Below, one piece after another: positions 47,563-58,853 of a stretch of DNA of 64,000 bases (within the stretch, counting starts at the first letter, position 1; every line of letters starts with the position of its first letter). The stretch spans positions 744,001-808,000 of the forward strand of contig JBANAY010000004.1 of assembly GCA_037952775.1 (NCBI GenBank), given 5' to 3'. The stretch comes from Clonostachys chloroleuca. Its lineage: Eukaryota > Ascomycota > Sordariomycetes > Hypocreales > Bionectriaceae. A program made the translations under genes and the position numbers. The notes below the pieces were generated by a model that worked only from the letters and a program-made list of their open reading frames with translations, did no database searches and was not told where the DNA came from.

Positions 47563-50396
47563 TCATCGAGGACTGAGGGGGCTCTTGCCTGGGCCTTGAG
47601 CTCGTTTTAATTTTGACAATTCTTCTTCCAGCTTGCGGATCTTCGCGCGTTCCTCCTATTGTACCAATTCAAATTAGTCAATGGCCAGTTATGTGAGTCT
47701 GAGATCTCCGATTGAATCTTACCTTGATATCTTCCTGGAACTTCTTCCTCTCCTCACGCATTGTGGCTCTGAACTTCTCACTGAGCATCGATGCACCGGC
47801 ACCTGGTCGGGCAGATGCGTCTCCCCGGCTGGCTTTCAGTCTCTCGCCATCAAGTTCATCCTGAAGCTGTGCAAGCTTATCGGTAGATTTCTGAAGCTCG
47901 ACATCCAGCCTCTCACGCAGATTGGATAGGTCTGTTTCCAGAGACATTCTGACAGAGATGGCTTCGTCCAACTTGGCTTCCAATTCCGTCTTCTCTCTTT
48001 CGGACCCAATGGTCTCCTTGGTGACCTCCTCGAGTTCCTTGACGGTCTCCGCCAGTTCTGATTTGAGCTTCTTGACTTGGGCTTCGAGCTTATCGATCTC
48101 GCCGTTCGCCCTGACGGCTGCCACATCGGCTGCTCGCTCAGCTCGCGTTCCGTAGGCGCCATCTAGCTCAGCGCGGGCAATCGTGACCTCGGTCTTCAGC
48201 TCCACATATGACATATTGAGCATGTCGAACTCTTCCTCCTTCTGCTTGAGAGCCTTGTCTTTTTTCTTGATCTCCTCTTCCTTATGCCTCACTTCTTCCT
48301 GTGCTTGTTTCGCTTCATTGTATGCTTGCTCTGCTTCCTCTTGAGCCTTCTCCGCCTCTTCCTGTGCCTTCTCCGCCTCCTCTTGAGCCTTCTCCACCTC
48401 TTCATGTGCCTTCTCTGCCTCTTCCTGCGCCTGCTCTGCCTCCTCCAGCGCTTGCCGAGCTTCGTCTTGTGCTTGAGCAATTTCCTGCTGTGCTAATGCG
48501 AGACCATCTCCTGCGCCTTTGCGATTTCCTCGTGCTTCTGCCTCAGCTCTTGCTGTAAGTGCTCAGACTTGGCATGGGACTGGGCAGCTGCCTCCGTAGC
48601 ATCATCCAGAGCTTCACTTAGCGTGGTGATGGATGAGTCAACCTGTGCCAATCGCTGCTGAGTAGCCTGGCTATCAGCCTCAGATTCGGCAAGGCTCTGC
48701 TGCAACTCTTTGAGTTTGGCTTCCAACGCTTCAGTCCTGGCAGCCCGCTCCTGGAGCTCAGCTTGGGCATCCCCGGCACCGCGTGATGTATCCCGAGCCT
48801 GCTCGAGCTCTTCCAAAGCCTCCGAAAGCATCTGCTGAGCATCCATGGCGTCCTTCTCGGCCCGGGAAATGAGGATATGGCTTTGATCAAGCTCCTCCTG
48901 CTTCTGGGCAAGCTCGGCATCCTTCTCAGCATCGGACTTGTTGTTGAGCTCGCGCTGCTGCTTAATCTGTCTCTTGAGCACCGACTTCTGATCCTTAAGC
49001 ACAGTCGCCTGCCGGTAGAGCCAGCGTACCCTGGACGAAAAGCCAAACAGCGTGTATGACTCCGATAAATCAATACCTTCGTCATCTGAGATGTCCTCGT
49101 CATCCTCCAAGCCTTTGTCCGCCCTCGCTCTTCGTCGGTCCTCCTGTCGCTTCCGAATGTCGGTGTATCCATTATGAATCATGTTCCATAGTTCCGTCAG
49201 AGTCGCCTCGACATTGCTGCTGCCAATGGTCTCAATTCCATTCTCATTTCCATGTAACTCATCCAGAAGAGTCTGCTGCTCTGCTTCAATTGCTTCCAAC
49301 GCAGTTTCGAGATAGTCAAACTGCTCCCTGAGAAACTCGGAAGGATCAGACCCGTTCGGCGCGGCTGACCTGGGAGGGGGAGAAATTCGGCATTGTGCTC
49401 CGGGTTGAATCGAATGATGGTGTCCCTGAGTGAGCTATTGAGATCCTCTAGCCTCTTTTCCATGTCGGAAATGGAGCCCATGAGATACGTGTTTTCTTCC
49501 CGGGAGCGATCAAGTTCCTCCTTAAGCTGACTCTGTTGTTCGCGGATCGGTGACTTCAAGGGGATCTCAAGAGGGTTGTTGAGGGCCTTGGCGTTCCCGC
49601 GCTCGAATTCCTCGAAGCTGGTATCATCGGTGTAAAACCCGTCTGGCCCGTACAGGCTATCCCGACCCTGGGTATACGTATAGAGGCTCTCTGGGCTGCC
49701 GGGAACACCGTTTAGAGGCTGGCCGTTTGCCGTCGCCTTCTTCTTGGACGCCTTGTGCGTCAATTGAAGAATACCTGCCGTGTGCTCTAGCAACCGGCTC
49801 TTGGGCTCCATAAGCCGCTTCTCGAGGTAAAAGAGCTCCGCGGCGAGGTCCTCGCATCTCTGCTGGGTCACCCTCCGCTCCTCCTCAGCCTCGCGCATGC
49901 TGTGATCCTGATCCGGGTCCTCGCCATTCGAAGGATTATAGAGCTTGGCCATCGAGTTTGCCGCATCCCGGTACTTGGCCTGGATCAAGAGGTTCGACCT
50001 GGTCGACTCTATCCGCTTGGTCAGGGTTTGAACCAGCTTCTTCAGTCCATCAATCTCCTCCTGGGACAGAATCTCGAATTCCTTGCTATCCGAAAGGGCC
50101 GTCTCGGTGAGGAGGTGGATTTGGATCGGGTCTTTCAGGTCGACCATAACAGAGCTCTGCGGCCGCCCCGGGTTCATCTAAGTATCGAATTGAGGTCAGT
50201 CTCGGGCCCTGATCGCCAATCCAAAATATAATGATGACATTGTGCGCCATACCGAATTAAATGCCGGCGCAGCCTGCTCAAAACCATTCATGATGTCCTG
50301 TCGGTACGAGTCCACCACGACATTTCCGTTGGGCTCGAGGCCCGTCCGTGGAGGCGGGCTGAAGTCGTCGGTGGCCATGTCCAGAGGGTACGCCAT
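47563..50396 (-). CDS. Uds1-domain (up-regulated during septation) coiled-coil protein, frame broken twice
   Basis: Exons: 50396-50253, 50177-47723 (with two frame breaks) and 47655-47563; introns of 75 and 67 nt; about 897 aa if both breaks are repaired. Residues about 32-150 (YRQDIMNGFEQAAPAFNS, then IHLLTETALSDSKEFEILSQEEIDGLKKL) match the Uds1 domain found in fungal septation-associated proteins. The remainder is almost entirely coiled coil, including a run of seven-residue EAEKAQE-type repeats at 48290-48460. Breaks: near 49379-49386 (one base short in the T3/C5 run; an alternative 119-nt GTATCT...CCCAG intron would delete a good heptad segment) and near 48505-48511 (one base short in CAGGAGATG). 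The product is probably a structural protein at septa, cell poles or spindle pole bodies. The start is the first ATG; a second ATG at 50378 is possible. Confidence 0.78.
48290..48460 (-). repeat. in-gene heptad repeats (EAEKAQE type)
   Basis: About eight near-identical 21-nt units encode variants of E-E-A-E-K-A-Q within the Uds1-domain gene. They keep one reading frame and have perfect heptad spacing, so they form an extended charged coiled coil similar to involucrin-like fungal repeats. Confidence 0.85.
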
Positions 50397-51369
50397 GCTG
50401 TGCGAAAAAACACACAAGGTGTTATGGTAGGTGGTAGCCGATTGGGGACTCAACCTCTTCGTAGAAGCTGTGTCGTTGAATGAAGAATTAATCTATTCCA
50501 TCGAACCAGTGTGCGTGCGGTCATGAAGAGGATATCGCCATGCGCTCCGTGCCCCCTGTCAATGACTGGACTGCCCCTGAATCTATCTGCCTTGGGGTGG
50601 GGAAAAGGAGTTGCAGATCAATGAGTGTGAGTTGTAGAGACGTTTCGCTCTCGAGGAAGCGGCCTCGAGGAGAGAACAACAAAAGAAAGCTGAGGAAGCG
50701 AGCCGGGCCAGGGAGAAGAGACGAACTGCTCAGCTCGTGGCTCTCGCATTTAACGCGGGTGGTTGGAATTATTGGTGGCACGCCGCGCAACGCAGCGCCG
50801 TGCAGGGGGAAAGGGGATCGACCAGGTTCATCTTGTCATCTGTGGAGTACTTGCCAATTAAAGGCCTGCACGGTACTTGGGCTCGAGAGACCTTTGCCCG
50901 CATTGGCGCGGGAGCTTAGGGGCAAAAGCACTGGCTGGGTACCCTGGGGGCAAGTACCTTGGGGGGCCACCCGCCGCAGCTGAACCACTGGGGAGGTGGC
51001 TTGAGCCGCTCGACAGGGGCGTGTAATCGAAGACTTCGGGCGGTTTTTTCTCTGCCACGCTTGGGATGGGTCCATTCTTACAGGGGGCAGACGGCTGATT
51101 CCTCCTCTCTCGCTTGATTACAGATCAGGAGCAGACTGGAACGTCACTCCAAATTGCTGTTGGTTATCTACCTACGAGAGGAACCCGGAGACATTTAAAA
51201 GCTAAGAACTAACGACTAAATATAATGCTACTAAGTGGTAAGATGTTCAATGCTACTAAGTGATAAGATGTAACCTATATGCAGGCTGGGCCGCATGCAC
51301 CATTTCATATTTCACGTTCGTCTATGATATTATAGAATTTAACTACCTACATGAGCACAGCTTCTCTGT
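50397..51369. other. spacer between Uds1-protein gene and Dsc2-like gene
   Basis: About 970 nt containing the Uds1-gene promoter and the 3' end of the Dsc2-like gene. Only short frames without recognisable features. Confidence 0.45.
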
Positions 51370-52292
51370 CTATAACACGTCTCGGAACTGGTCCATAATC
51401 TGCTGCCCCATCGTCCGCCGCCTCTCCGGCTGGTTCGCCGACTGGCCCTGGGCTGCGCCGGTCGCTGCGCCGGTGGAGGAAGCCGAGCCCTCGTCCTCCA
51501 ACATCCTGCGCAACCCCTCGAACTCGCTCCTGCGCCGTTGCGACCTCAAACCCAACATCCAGCCGGGCATTCGCCACCGCACAAACGATGAGGGCAGCAA
51601 GCCCTCCCTCCACGAGTAGCCGACCACCCAGCCGACGATTGCACCGAGGAGGGAGCCCGGCCACTGGAGCAGCGCCAGGTGCACCGCAATGGCGTACTTG
51701 AGCGACTTGTCGGAGAAGGTGACCCCGGAGAAGGTCTCGTCGGTGGGTGGCGCCTGGGATGTGGCGATGCGGTATTTGTATAAGTGCGGGATCATGGCGT
51801 GGTACTGAGCGAGCACGGCGAATATGATGGGGGTTGGTCCCGCGGGGATGTAGTTGAACCATCCCGCAGTAAGAGGCCGCAGAACGACGGTGAGTGATGG
51901 CGGAACGATGGAGGTGAGGAGGTAGGAAATGACGAGGAAGGACTATGCATATGAAGAAAGCCGTTAGTCGTCTGGAATCAACATGCTCATGTTGCAGTAG
52001 GGTGGGCTGGGCTATGGAGGGATGGGTTGCAACTCACGGCATATTTCCTTGACCCCCACATGCGCTCAACGATTCGCAATTGGTAAAGAGTGATGACTCC
52101 AAACAGGACCTCGGTGGAATTGGTGTAGCATAATTGATATATGAGAAAGCGCCAGAGCTGGCGGTAGCGCCATACGTGTGTGTCGACCAGTATGTAAAAG
52201 TAATGTTTGATATCGAGCAGGCTCGCCAGAGTTGATGCTGATACGATGCCCAGCAGGATCAGCCGAGTTACCGGAGTGTTGGTGAACGACAT
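51370..52292 (-). CDS. Dsc2/UBAC2-type rhomboid pseudoprotease (DSC E3 ligase subunit)
   Basis: Two exons, 52292-52038 and 51942-51370, with a 95-nt intron (GTGAGT donor, GACTAACG branch, TAG acceptor); 275 aa. The first exon starts MSFTNTPVTRLILLG and contains IKHYFYILVDTHVWRYRQLWRFLIYQLCY, a derlin/rhomboid-like 'WR' arrangement. Further spans follow: SFLVISYLLTSIVPP, NYIPAGPTPIIFAVLAQYH, and AIAVHLALLQWPGSLLGAIVGWVVGYSW. The rhomboid catalytic Ser-His pair is not apparent. This architecture fits Ucp14/Dsc2 and animal UBAC2, which act in the Golgi/ER Dsc ubiquitin-ligase complex that activates SREBP. The C-terminus (SEFEGLRRMLEDEG ... MGQQIMDQFRDVL) is short and Gln/Arg-rich, and I see no clear UBA domain. 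A derlin assignment is the alternative. Confidence 0.75.
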
Positions 52293-54296
52293 GACAGCCA
52301 GTGGTCTAGGACACCCTGGCTAGAGAAACAATGTCGCTGCTGTGTGGGTGCCGGGTGCAATGGGCTGCAGCTTGATTTGGAGCATGCCTTGGGACAGGAA
52401 GCCAACTTGTCGCACTGGGCTGGAAGCTGCTTGTGATGTCACCAAAAGCAGTGGGCAGGGCGCAACTCAAGATTGAAGTTATTGTCTCGAGCAAAGCTCC
52501 AGTAATTGTGTCTGCTTGAACAAAAGCGCTGGATCCGGCCCGTCGTGATGCTTTGCGAAAGGTAGCCTGACTGAGGCTGCAAGTACTTGGTTGGGCATGT
52601 CCGTTGAACATGCAAATGGACAGCTAAGCATGAGCATCCCGCAGTCACGTGGATCAGTTGAAGCTCCGTGAGGCGTGTCGGCGTCCGTCCGTGTCCTTCC
52701 ACCGGCGTCCCTTGCATCCGCTGTGGAGTTATTAGCTTATCGAATCTTCAAGCATGTGCACTGTCTTTGATCATACCGAATCCTGCAATTGAATTGATTC
52801 ATCCGAACAATACTCCCCATTCTTTCTCCTCTCTCTTCTGGCTGACCGCCCCCGCCTGCTCGGGATAATAATTGTGCCTGACAAAAGTTCGGGGTCTCTT
52901 TGCTAAGATGCATATTAATTACTAGCCTTTAATTACCTATACTAATATCCCGTTTCCCGCCAATTTATCTTAGACCCATCCCGGTTCCAAATCACTCTTA
53001 AAAGTCTCAACGGCCATGCGCCGCTCAACGTGCGTTTGCTGACCCTTGGCGCTCGAGAGGCGATTATTATCTCGTTTGCACCTGTTGTGGTGACCTCTAA
53101 TTTCCCTACGACATTATTCTCTCATTAATTGATTATCTCTTACACGGTGTTGTGAGGTCAAACATAGCGGCACGTGCCTCCTTCTCACTCATCCTATTAT
53201 CACGCCTTCCTTCCTTCCTTCACTGGCACCCGCAACCTCAGAACAGACGAGCAAGGCGAGACTCCCCCCTTGACAAAAAGAGACGGGGACCGCCCTCAAT
53301 GGCTTGAACATCCTCACTTCATCCCGCGCATCAATGATACTGCGGACTCGCATCTCACCCCGCCACCCAAAATAGAAGATATCGCTACGAAGATGCCACT
53401 CGATAACCTCGGGTCGCTCTTCATCAGCCATGCCGTCTTCCTCATCCACATCGTCTACTGCACCATCGCCTTCACCCACGTCGAGCCTAGCGCGCTCTTC
53501 GTCCTCTACTGCGTCGTCAAGGTGCTCGGCCAGCGCGGCGAGGATTTCGACCAGGAGACCGCTTGGCCGCCTCGCTCGCCTAGATGGCTTTGATGGCCCA
53601 TGAGCGCCTGATTTACTCATATGGATGGATCCTATTTCTGGAAAGCTCCTCCGATGCATTGGTGTTACTCGGCTGAGGGGAACGCGATGAGAAACCGACG
53701 GTTCCGAACTACACGCCTTGAACTCCCGGGAGACCTTCCTTGAGTGAGATGTCAAGTACGGATGAGAAAGGGTACTGGCCTAGCGCCTTGAATAGGTACG
53801 ATGTCTACACCTTGGTGTAATCGCCCTGATGCGATGTTTCGCTCACACTTCGCAGACACGGCATTGGCTTCCCCCGCTCGCGTTCAGGAATGGGTAGTTA
53901 AGAAACAGGCCTTGAATGACCGGGACGGAGAGTTTATCACTAGGCAATGGCAACGCTACCCAACCGTGTCCTGGAAGAGACATGAGATCGTAGGATAGAT
54001 GTATATTCCCACCAGAGAGGTGTCATTAGACTCAAGTGATGCCCATACATGGCTCACGCCGTTTATTGTTTAGAACACATTATTACCAGCGTGTCCGATA
54101 CACCATAGACATTCACGCTGCGGATCAATTGACTTGGATTATACACTGCACGGAGAGAAAGACAAAGTCGAGAACGTAAAGGTTGAGCAATGATTCTAGC
54201 TGCCGGCAACTATCTATATACATGTTTCTAGAACCTGGTTGAGCAAAGATGACACGCCCTTTCCAAAATATCCAGTGAACGCCGCAAAATTGCCTA
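52293..54296. other. spacer between Dsc2-like gene and PTC5
   Basis: 2 kb containing the Dsc2-like promoter and the PTC5 3' end. Apart from a doubtful 66-codon frame at 53393 I see no coding signal. Confidence 0.4.
53393..53593 (+). CDS. possible small membrane protein, 66 aa (doubtful)
   Basis: A short frame from an ATG in fair context (CGAAGATGCC). It contains a hydrophobic stretch of about 30 residues (FISHAVFLIHIVYCTIAF, then a further Val/Leu/Phe-rich part), predicted as one or two membrane spans, and a charged tail. The frame is open upstream to about 53174. No homologue is recalled. It may be a real short gene or a chance frame within the 5' region of another transcript. Confidence 0.25.
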   Translation: MPLDNLGSLFISHAVFLIHIVYCTIAFTHVEPSALFVLYCVVKVLGQRGEDFDQETAWPPRSPRWL

Positions 54297-56239
54297 TTAC
54301 AGCTTGGCCTTGGGGTTCTCGTCTGGGGAGGTGGCCTCGGGGTTTACCAAGACCTCACCCGTCTTTTCTCCATTACCAAAGAAGATTACCTGGACTGTGA
54401 GGTCGTCGCTAAAACATCAATTCGTTAGCATACAAAGGATATATGTAGTGAGATTGCGAGAGCAGATTGACATACCGATATCTTCTTGAAAAGGGGGCCG
54501 GGAGGGTGAGAAGAGCGCACACCTGCTCGTCGTTGGTGCCTCCAAGGGCATTGCGGACGAGGTGGGTTGCCACGTTCTGGTCCTTCACGACAAACCTGTT
54601 CTTCGCCTCGGGGTCGACGCCCCACTGGTGCAGGCGGATGGGAGTCTTCTGCCCCTCGGCGCCAGTGTCAACACCCTTCTCAACAGGAAGGGCGCCGTTC
54701 CCCTGAGTGCCCATGATCTTGGACCATGCCACCTCGAACTGGGACTTTGACTGTCTCCCGGCGGCCTGGCTCTCGATCCATTGGCCGACAAGCCCGACGA
54801 CCTCGTCGTTTGTCAGCATCTCCCACAAGCCATCGGTGGCCAGGACGAGGAAGTCACCCTTCTCAGGCGTGACCTTGGTCGTGGTCACCACGGGCTCGGC
54901 AGTCACGTATGGGGGCGACTTGAGCAGTTGAGAAGGCGTACGCCCAAAGAACTTCTCCTTTAGCTTGAAGGATGTCTCGCGGCTCCATTTGTAGACAGCG
55001 TCGCCAAAGGCGCGGGTGGGCTCCAGGCCACCGAGAACACGGCCGTTGCGCACAACGTGCTCCTCACCAGGATGCTCCTTTCGCATACGGTTTGCCTCAT
55101 TGGGGTTGCTGCCGGTCTGATCCTCGGACAGAGCAGTTGCTGTCCACTTCCCGGAATCGGATCGACGTCCCAGAACCGCTCTTGAATCACCGGTGCACGC
55201 TACCCGCAGAAGATTGGTTCGGCTATCGTAGAAAGATAGCAGCGCACAAGAGCCGGACAGCGCAGGCTGCAGCAGCTCTGCAGCCACGGTCTTGGAGCTG
55301 GCCTTGAAGACCTTCTCGACGCTGTTGTGGACAATCTCGGTATCCAGACGGTTGAAGCCAGTCTTGATAGCGAGCTCGATGGCATCAGACGAGGGAGTGC
55401 CCTCAGCCACAGCCTTGTACGTATTGTTGAGTTCTGTCGCAACGTATGAGATGAGGTTCTGGCGAAGCGTCGCAGACGTAGTCCAACCACTATGGTAGTC
55501 TCAAAATTAGCGTCACTCATTCTCATACATTAGACATTGCAAGGCAGACTTACGAATGGCCATCAAAGACCCCCCAGAACATCCATTCATTCTGATCTCC
55601 GGCATCGGCAGCCGACGACCGGCTGGGGACCTGGACAATCTTCTCGGCGTGGTCGTCTTCAATGGGGTCGTTGCTGGGGAGCTGGACGAGGTCGTACCGC
55701 GTAACACCGTGGCCCCTGTTGACCGAGAAGGACTGCTCTAGGTGACGCAGCTTCTGCGTGGCTTGCTCCGGGGTCAGCATCTCCACGATCCTCCTGCCGT
55801 CGCCGCTCGTTTCCTTGGAGATGGGCCCGTCGCCCACAATCGTGCCCTGTCTTAGCTCATCCGCACCCACAACCAGCACAGTCCTCGTCGGCACGGGTGA
55901 AGCGGCGGCGGTCGAGGGGTTGGTGGCGGCGAAGGAGAAGCTGCGATAGAGCGAGGAGGCGCCGGGTATTGTCGTCGAGTTGTACGAGTACCAGGCACCG
56001 TATCCCGCAACCAGGGCGGATCCCAGCACGACGGGTAATCGACGAATGTACATGGAGGACCTCAATGGTGCATTGGGCGTAGGTTTGAAGGAGCTAGGTG
56101 CCGAGTTGCTCAAGAGGCGGCGGGAACCCGCCGAGAGCGTTCGGGCTGTTGCTAGCCGCTGGGGCGAGACCAGAGAAAGTCGACTTCGCAGGGCGGATCT
56201 AAGAGTCACGCGAGGCGCTATGATGGCCGCACGTTGCAT
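54297..56239 (-). CDS. ptc5: mitochondrial PP2C-type phosphatase, Ptc5-like (pyruvate dehydrogenase phosphatase)
   Basis: Three exons: 56239-55554, 55489-54476 and 54408-54297; introns of 64 and 67 nt; 603 aa, frame continuous. The Arg/Ser/Ala-rich, acid-free N-terminus (MQRAAIIAPRVTLRSALRSR) is a mitochondrial presequence, followed by one span (LPVVLGSALVAGYGAWYSY). PP2C metal-binding and core motifs are all present: QLPSNDPIEDDHAE, WGVFDGHSGW, ALSGSCALLSFYD, ACTGDSRAVLG, GLEPTRAFGDAVYKW, LVLATDGLWEML and RDDLTVQVIFFG. The first intron interrupts the DGHSG codons and the last interrupts RDDL, and both junctions rebuild the motif. By homology with yeast Ptc5 it should dephosphorylate the pyruvate dehydrogenase E1-alpha subunit. 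It is transcribed divergently from the KPWE gene. Confidence 0.92.
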
Positions 56240-57084
56240 TGAAACGACGGCGACGACGGCAACTCCTCTGTATGGTTGATCAATCTATAAGGTAGTGGGA
56301 TCGGGAGTTGGCCGTGGCGTCGGAATGGGCGAAGAAGGAAGTGGGGACAGTGAAGCTGGAAGGAAGTTGTAGGAGTTGGCTGCCACCCTTTTGGGACAAG
56401 CACCTGGACTTCGGTACGGATATGTAGTATTTGTTCCGATATGATTTCTTACTCTAAAGAAGCCCTCCAGAGGAGGTTATCTTACGGTTTCGAATGTGCA
56501 AACCCGGGTATCGCTTGATTTTTGTGTAAACAAAGGAAACAACGTGATTCTATGGAACTTTATCATTCTATTCTACCAGTTGACCCTCCGCCAAAGCAGA
56601 TTGCCCCACCACAATCCCCAGTGGCGTGCAAATGTGGCTTGTGAGTCGCTCTTCGGCATGCAAGCATTAACTGAGCATGCTCCGATTGCTGGCTTGTGAC
56701 GAGCATTGGCCTCTGCAAAGACCCAGGTCGACTTCACGCAGAGGGCCGAGGTCACATAAGACAGTCCAATGCCCCCCCCGCAGAACCTGTGCCATTGAAT
56801 TTGGGTAGCTTTTGATCGTCCCGCAAGGCCAATGTAGCTGTAACTTGACTTAAGCTACGCGCCCCATTCATTGGCTTCTAGATGAAATACCTAAGAGGCA
56901 GTACATAACCAAAGCCTCGGTGTACTACAACAGCCCCGCATACCACATTCATACACCTTAATAGCACCGTCACACTCACCAGCTCATACATATTACTTGC
57001 TTGCATATCTATATATTTATATATATTCGTGTATCTCGATCTACACGGCCAGGATAACATTCTCATCTTTGAGTACCTTGCATC
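56240..57084. promoter_or_regulatory. divergent promoter region PTC5 / KPWE gene
   Basis: 845 nt between two divergent start codons. A TA-rich tract (TATATATTTATATATATTCG, about 57009-57028) sits roughly 55-75 nt before the KPWE-gene ATG and could serve as its TATA element. No other gene is visible. Confidence 0.4.
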
Positions 57085-57961
57085 ATGTCTCTCCCGCCTC
57101 AAGCCGTTGAGCGGATCCGCTCCCTCACAGACCAAGATGCCATCTTCCACGCCTTTGATTCCTACCCATGGGCCAAAGACAAAACATTCATGGTACAATA
57201 AAAATTGCCACAGATCTTTCCGCCATAGCTTGTGAGAATACTCCCAACCCGCTAACCACCTTCCAGTCCGGCCTCTTCGCCCTGCTCGGCAACCCCAACG
57301 GCCAGCCCGCACAGGGCTCATCACCACGGGACATGGCAACCCACGCCCGCATATTCTACTACGCCCAGAGGCTTGGCGTCACCATCGACTTCACAGCTTA
57401 CCAGACCTGGCTCTCACAGCACCCCGACCACCAAGCCCCCGACATCCTGCCCGACTCGTACCTCGCCAGGCACAGCGATAGCAGGTCTCAGGACGCCGCC
57501 GCTGCCGCAGAGAGCAGCGCCTCCCTCCCCTGGCAGCAGGCCGCCCCCAAGAACGACCTCTTCATCGACAAGAAGGCCGCCGCCGCGGGCCAGTCCCAGG
57601 AAGACCAGCCCTCTTACCCCATGGCCTTCGCCGAGATGCTCAAGCTCCTCCAGGAGGGGAAGCCCGTCCCGGGCATCAGGCAGATACCCAACACAGTAGT
57701 GCGAGATCCTGTAAGTGCCTCTTTGCCGAGTATCCTATCCCCATGCAGCATGTAAGCCAAGACGTGAGCCTCTCACACCAACTACCTATCTAGTCAATTA
57801 AGCCAGTTGGCTCAAGAACAGTGCCCCGGAAGCCCTGGGAGAGAGATAACAGCTCTTCATTGACGGATAACCCTGTTATTCCCAAGGCTCTTGATATCGA
57901 GTTCCCTCCTGTCGAGGCCGAAGCCGAATCTTTGAATCAACAACAGAGCACTACTTCATGA
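57085..57961 (+). CDS. KPWE-motif peroxisomal protein, Pex39-like
   Basis: Three exons: 57085-57192, 57267-57710 and 57794-57961; introns of 74 and 83 nt with GCTAAC and similar branch sites; 239 aa. The N-terminal half (residues about 18-85: IFHAFDSYPWAKD ... GLFALLGN ... ARIFYYAQRLGVTIDFTAYQTWL) looks helical, like the helix-turn-helix domain annotated next to PEX14-like KPWE domains. After an Ala/Ser linker comes a conserved FAEMLKLLQEGKPVPG-IRQIP segment (157-177) and then VPRKPWERD (KPWE at 197-200). Both short motifs are hallmarks of yeast Pex39 (Yjr012c) and human C6ORF226; KPWE also occurs in Pex13. Those proteins assist Pex7/PTS2 cargo import into peroxisomes. No membrane span is visible. 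Assignment as Pex39 orthologue is inferred from the motif pair. Confidence 0.75.
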
Positions 57962-58853
57962 CCGCAATTTGAATTTAAGCTCTTTTTTTTTTCACAAACA
58001 AATCAAGATCATTCCGCAAAGCGCCGTATATGGTAGGATATTAAACCCCCGTGCTGGAATTTGAGGGCAGGTAAATCCTTGTGGCCTGCATCGAGCCATC
58101 ATGATAGCTTGAAGTATGGATCACTGCTGGAGAAGGTAGTTCATGTCATACCACAGATACAAGGTAAAGCCCAAAAACATGTATTAATAGCCTCGCAGAT
58201 AACTACAATCGAGGCTTCCTCTAACTCTCAATACTTGCTTGCTTCTTTGTGCTCAAGTTGCAACCCTAAGTTTAAAACAGCGATAGGCGGTCCTCCACGA
58301 GTCTCGTTCAAGAATACTTTGGGATCCTCATCTTTGGCAACCTCAGCCAGAGTAATTCCAGCTATTCGGGTCATAGGAACTATACCAGCCCCCAAAGTTT
58401 CTTCCTTTTTTTTTCTTCCTTTTCTATTTTTTCTTTTCCCTAGTACCCTCCTTTCCGATCTTGTCCATTGATTTTCGAACCGTTCTGGGGCCAGGGTGCC
58501 TGAATACCTCCCTCCCCACCAGAACTATTAATAATGCCTGCAATGTCCTCTCATATTGCAAAATCCATAACCATGATGTGTCCAATGCGCCCTGATGAGG
58601 CAGTAGCCTGTTGAGCGTAGGATGACGAGTAATTTGTAGACTACTTCATGAGAAGATGTTAATAAGAAAAGGCCAACAAATCCTCTCCGGCTTTGTACTT
58701 CGACGGAAAAGCGGAAGGCAATATAAAATAGTGAGTTAAACGCGCCGGACATGGCATTCGAGCCAGAAAAACATGTCCTTAAGAATACCAAGAAGTTCTG
58801 CTGATTAAGGAGAGAGAAATGGCGTTTTCTCAAGTACGACTGTTGACTCTAGA
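57962..58853. other. convergent 3' spacer
   Basis: About 890 nt between the KPWE gene (+) and the Pumilio gene (-). AT-rich with a T9-like run near 57984 and T/C-rich sequence near 58400. No gene is supported. Confidence 0.45.
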
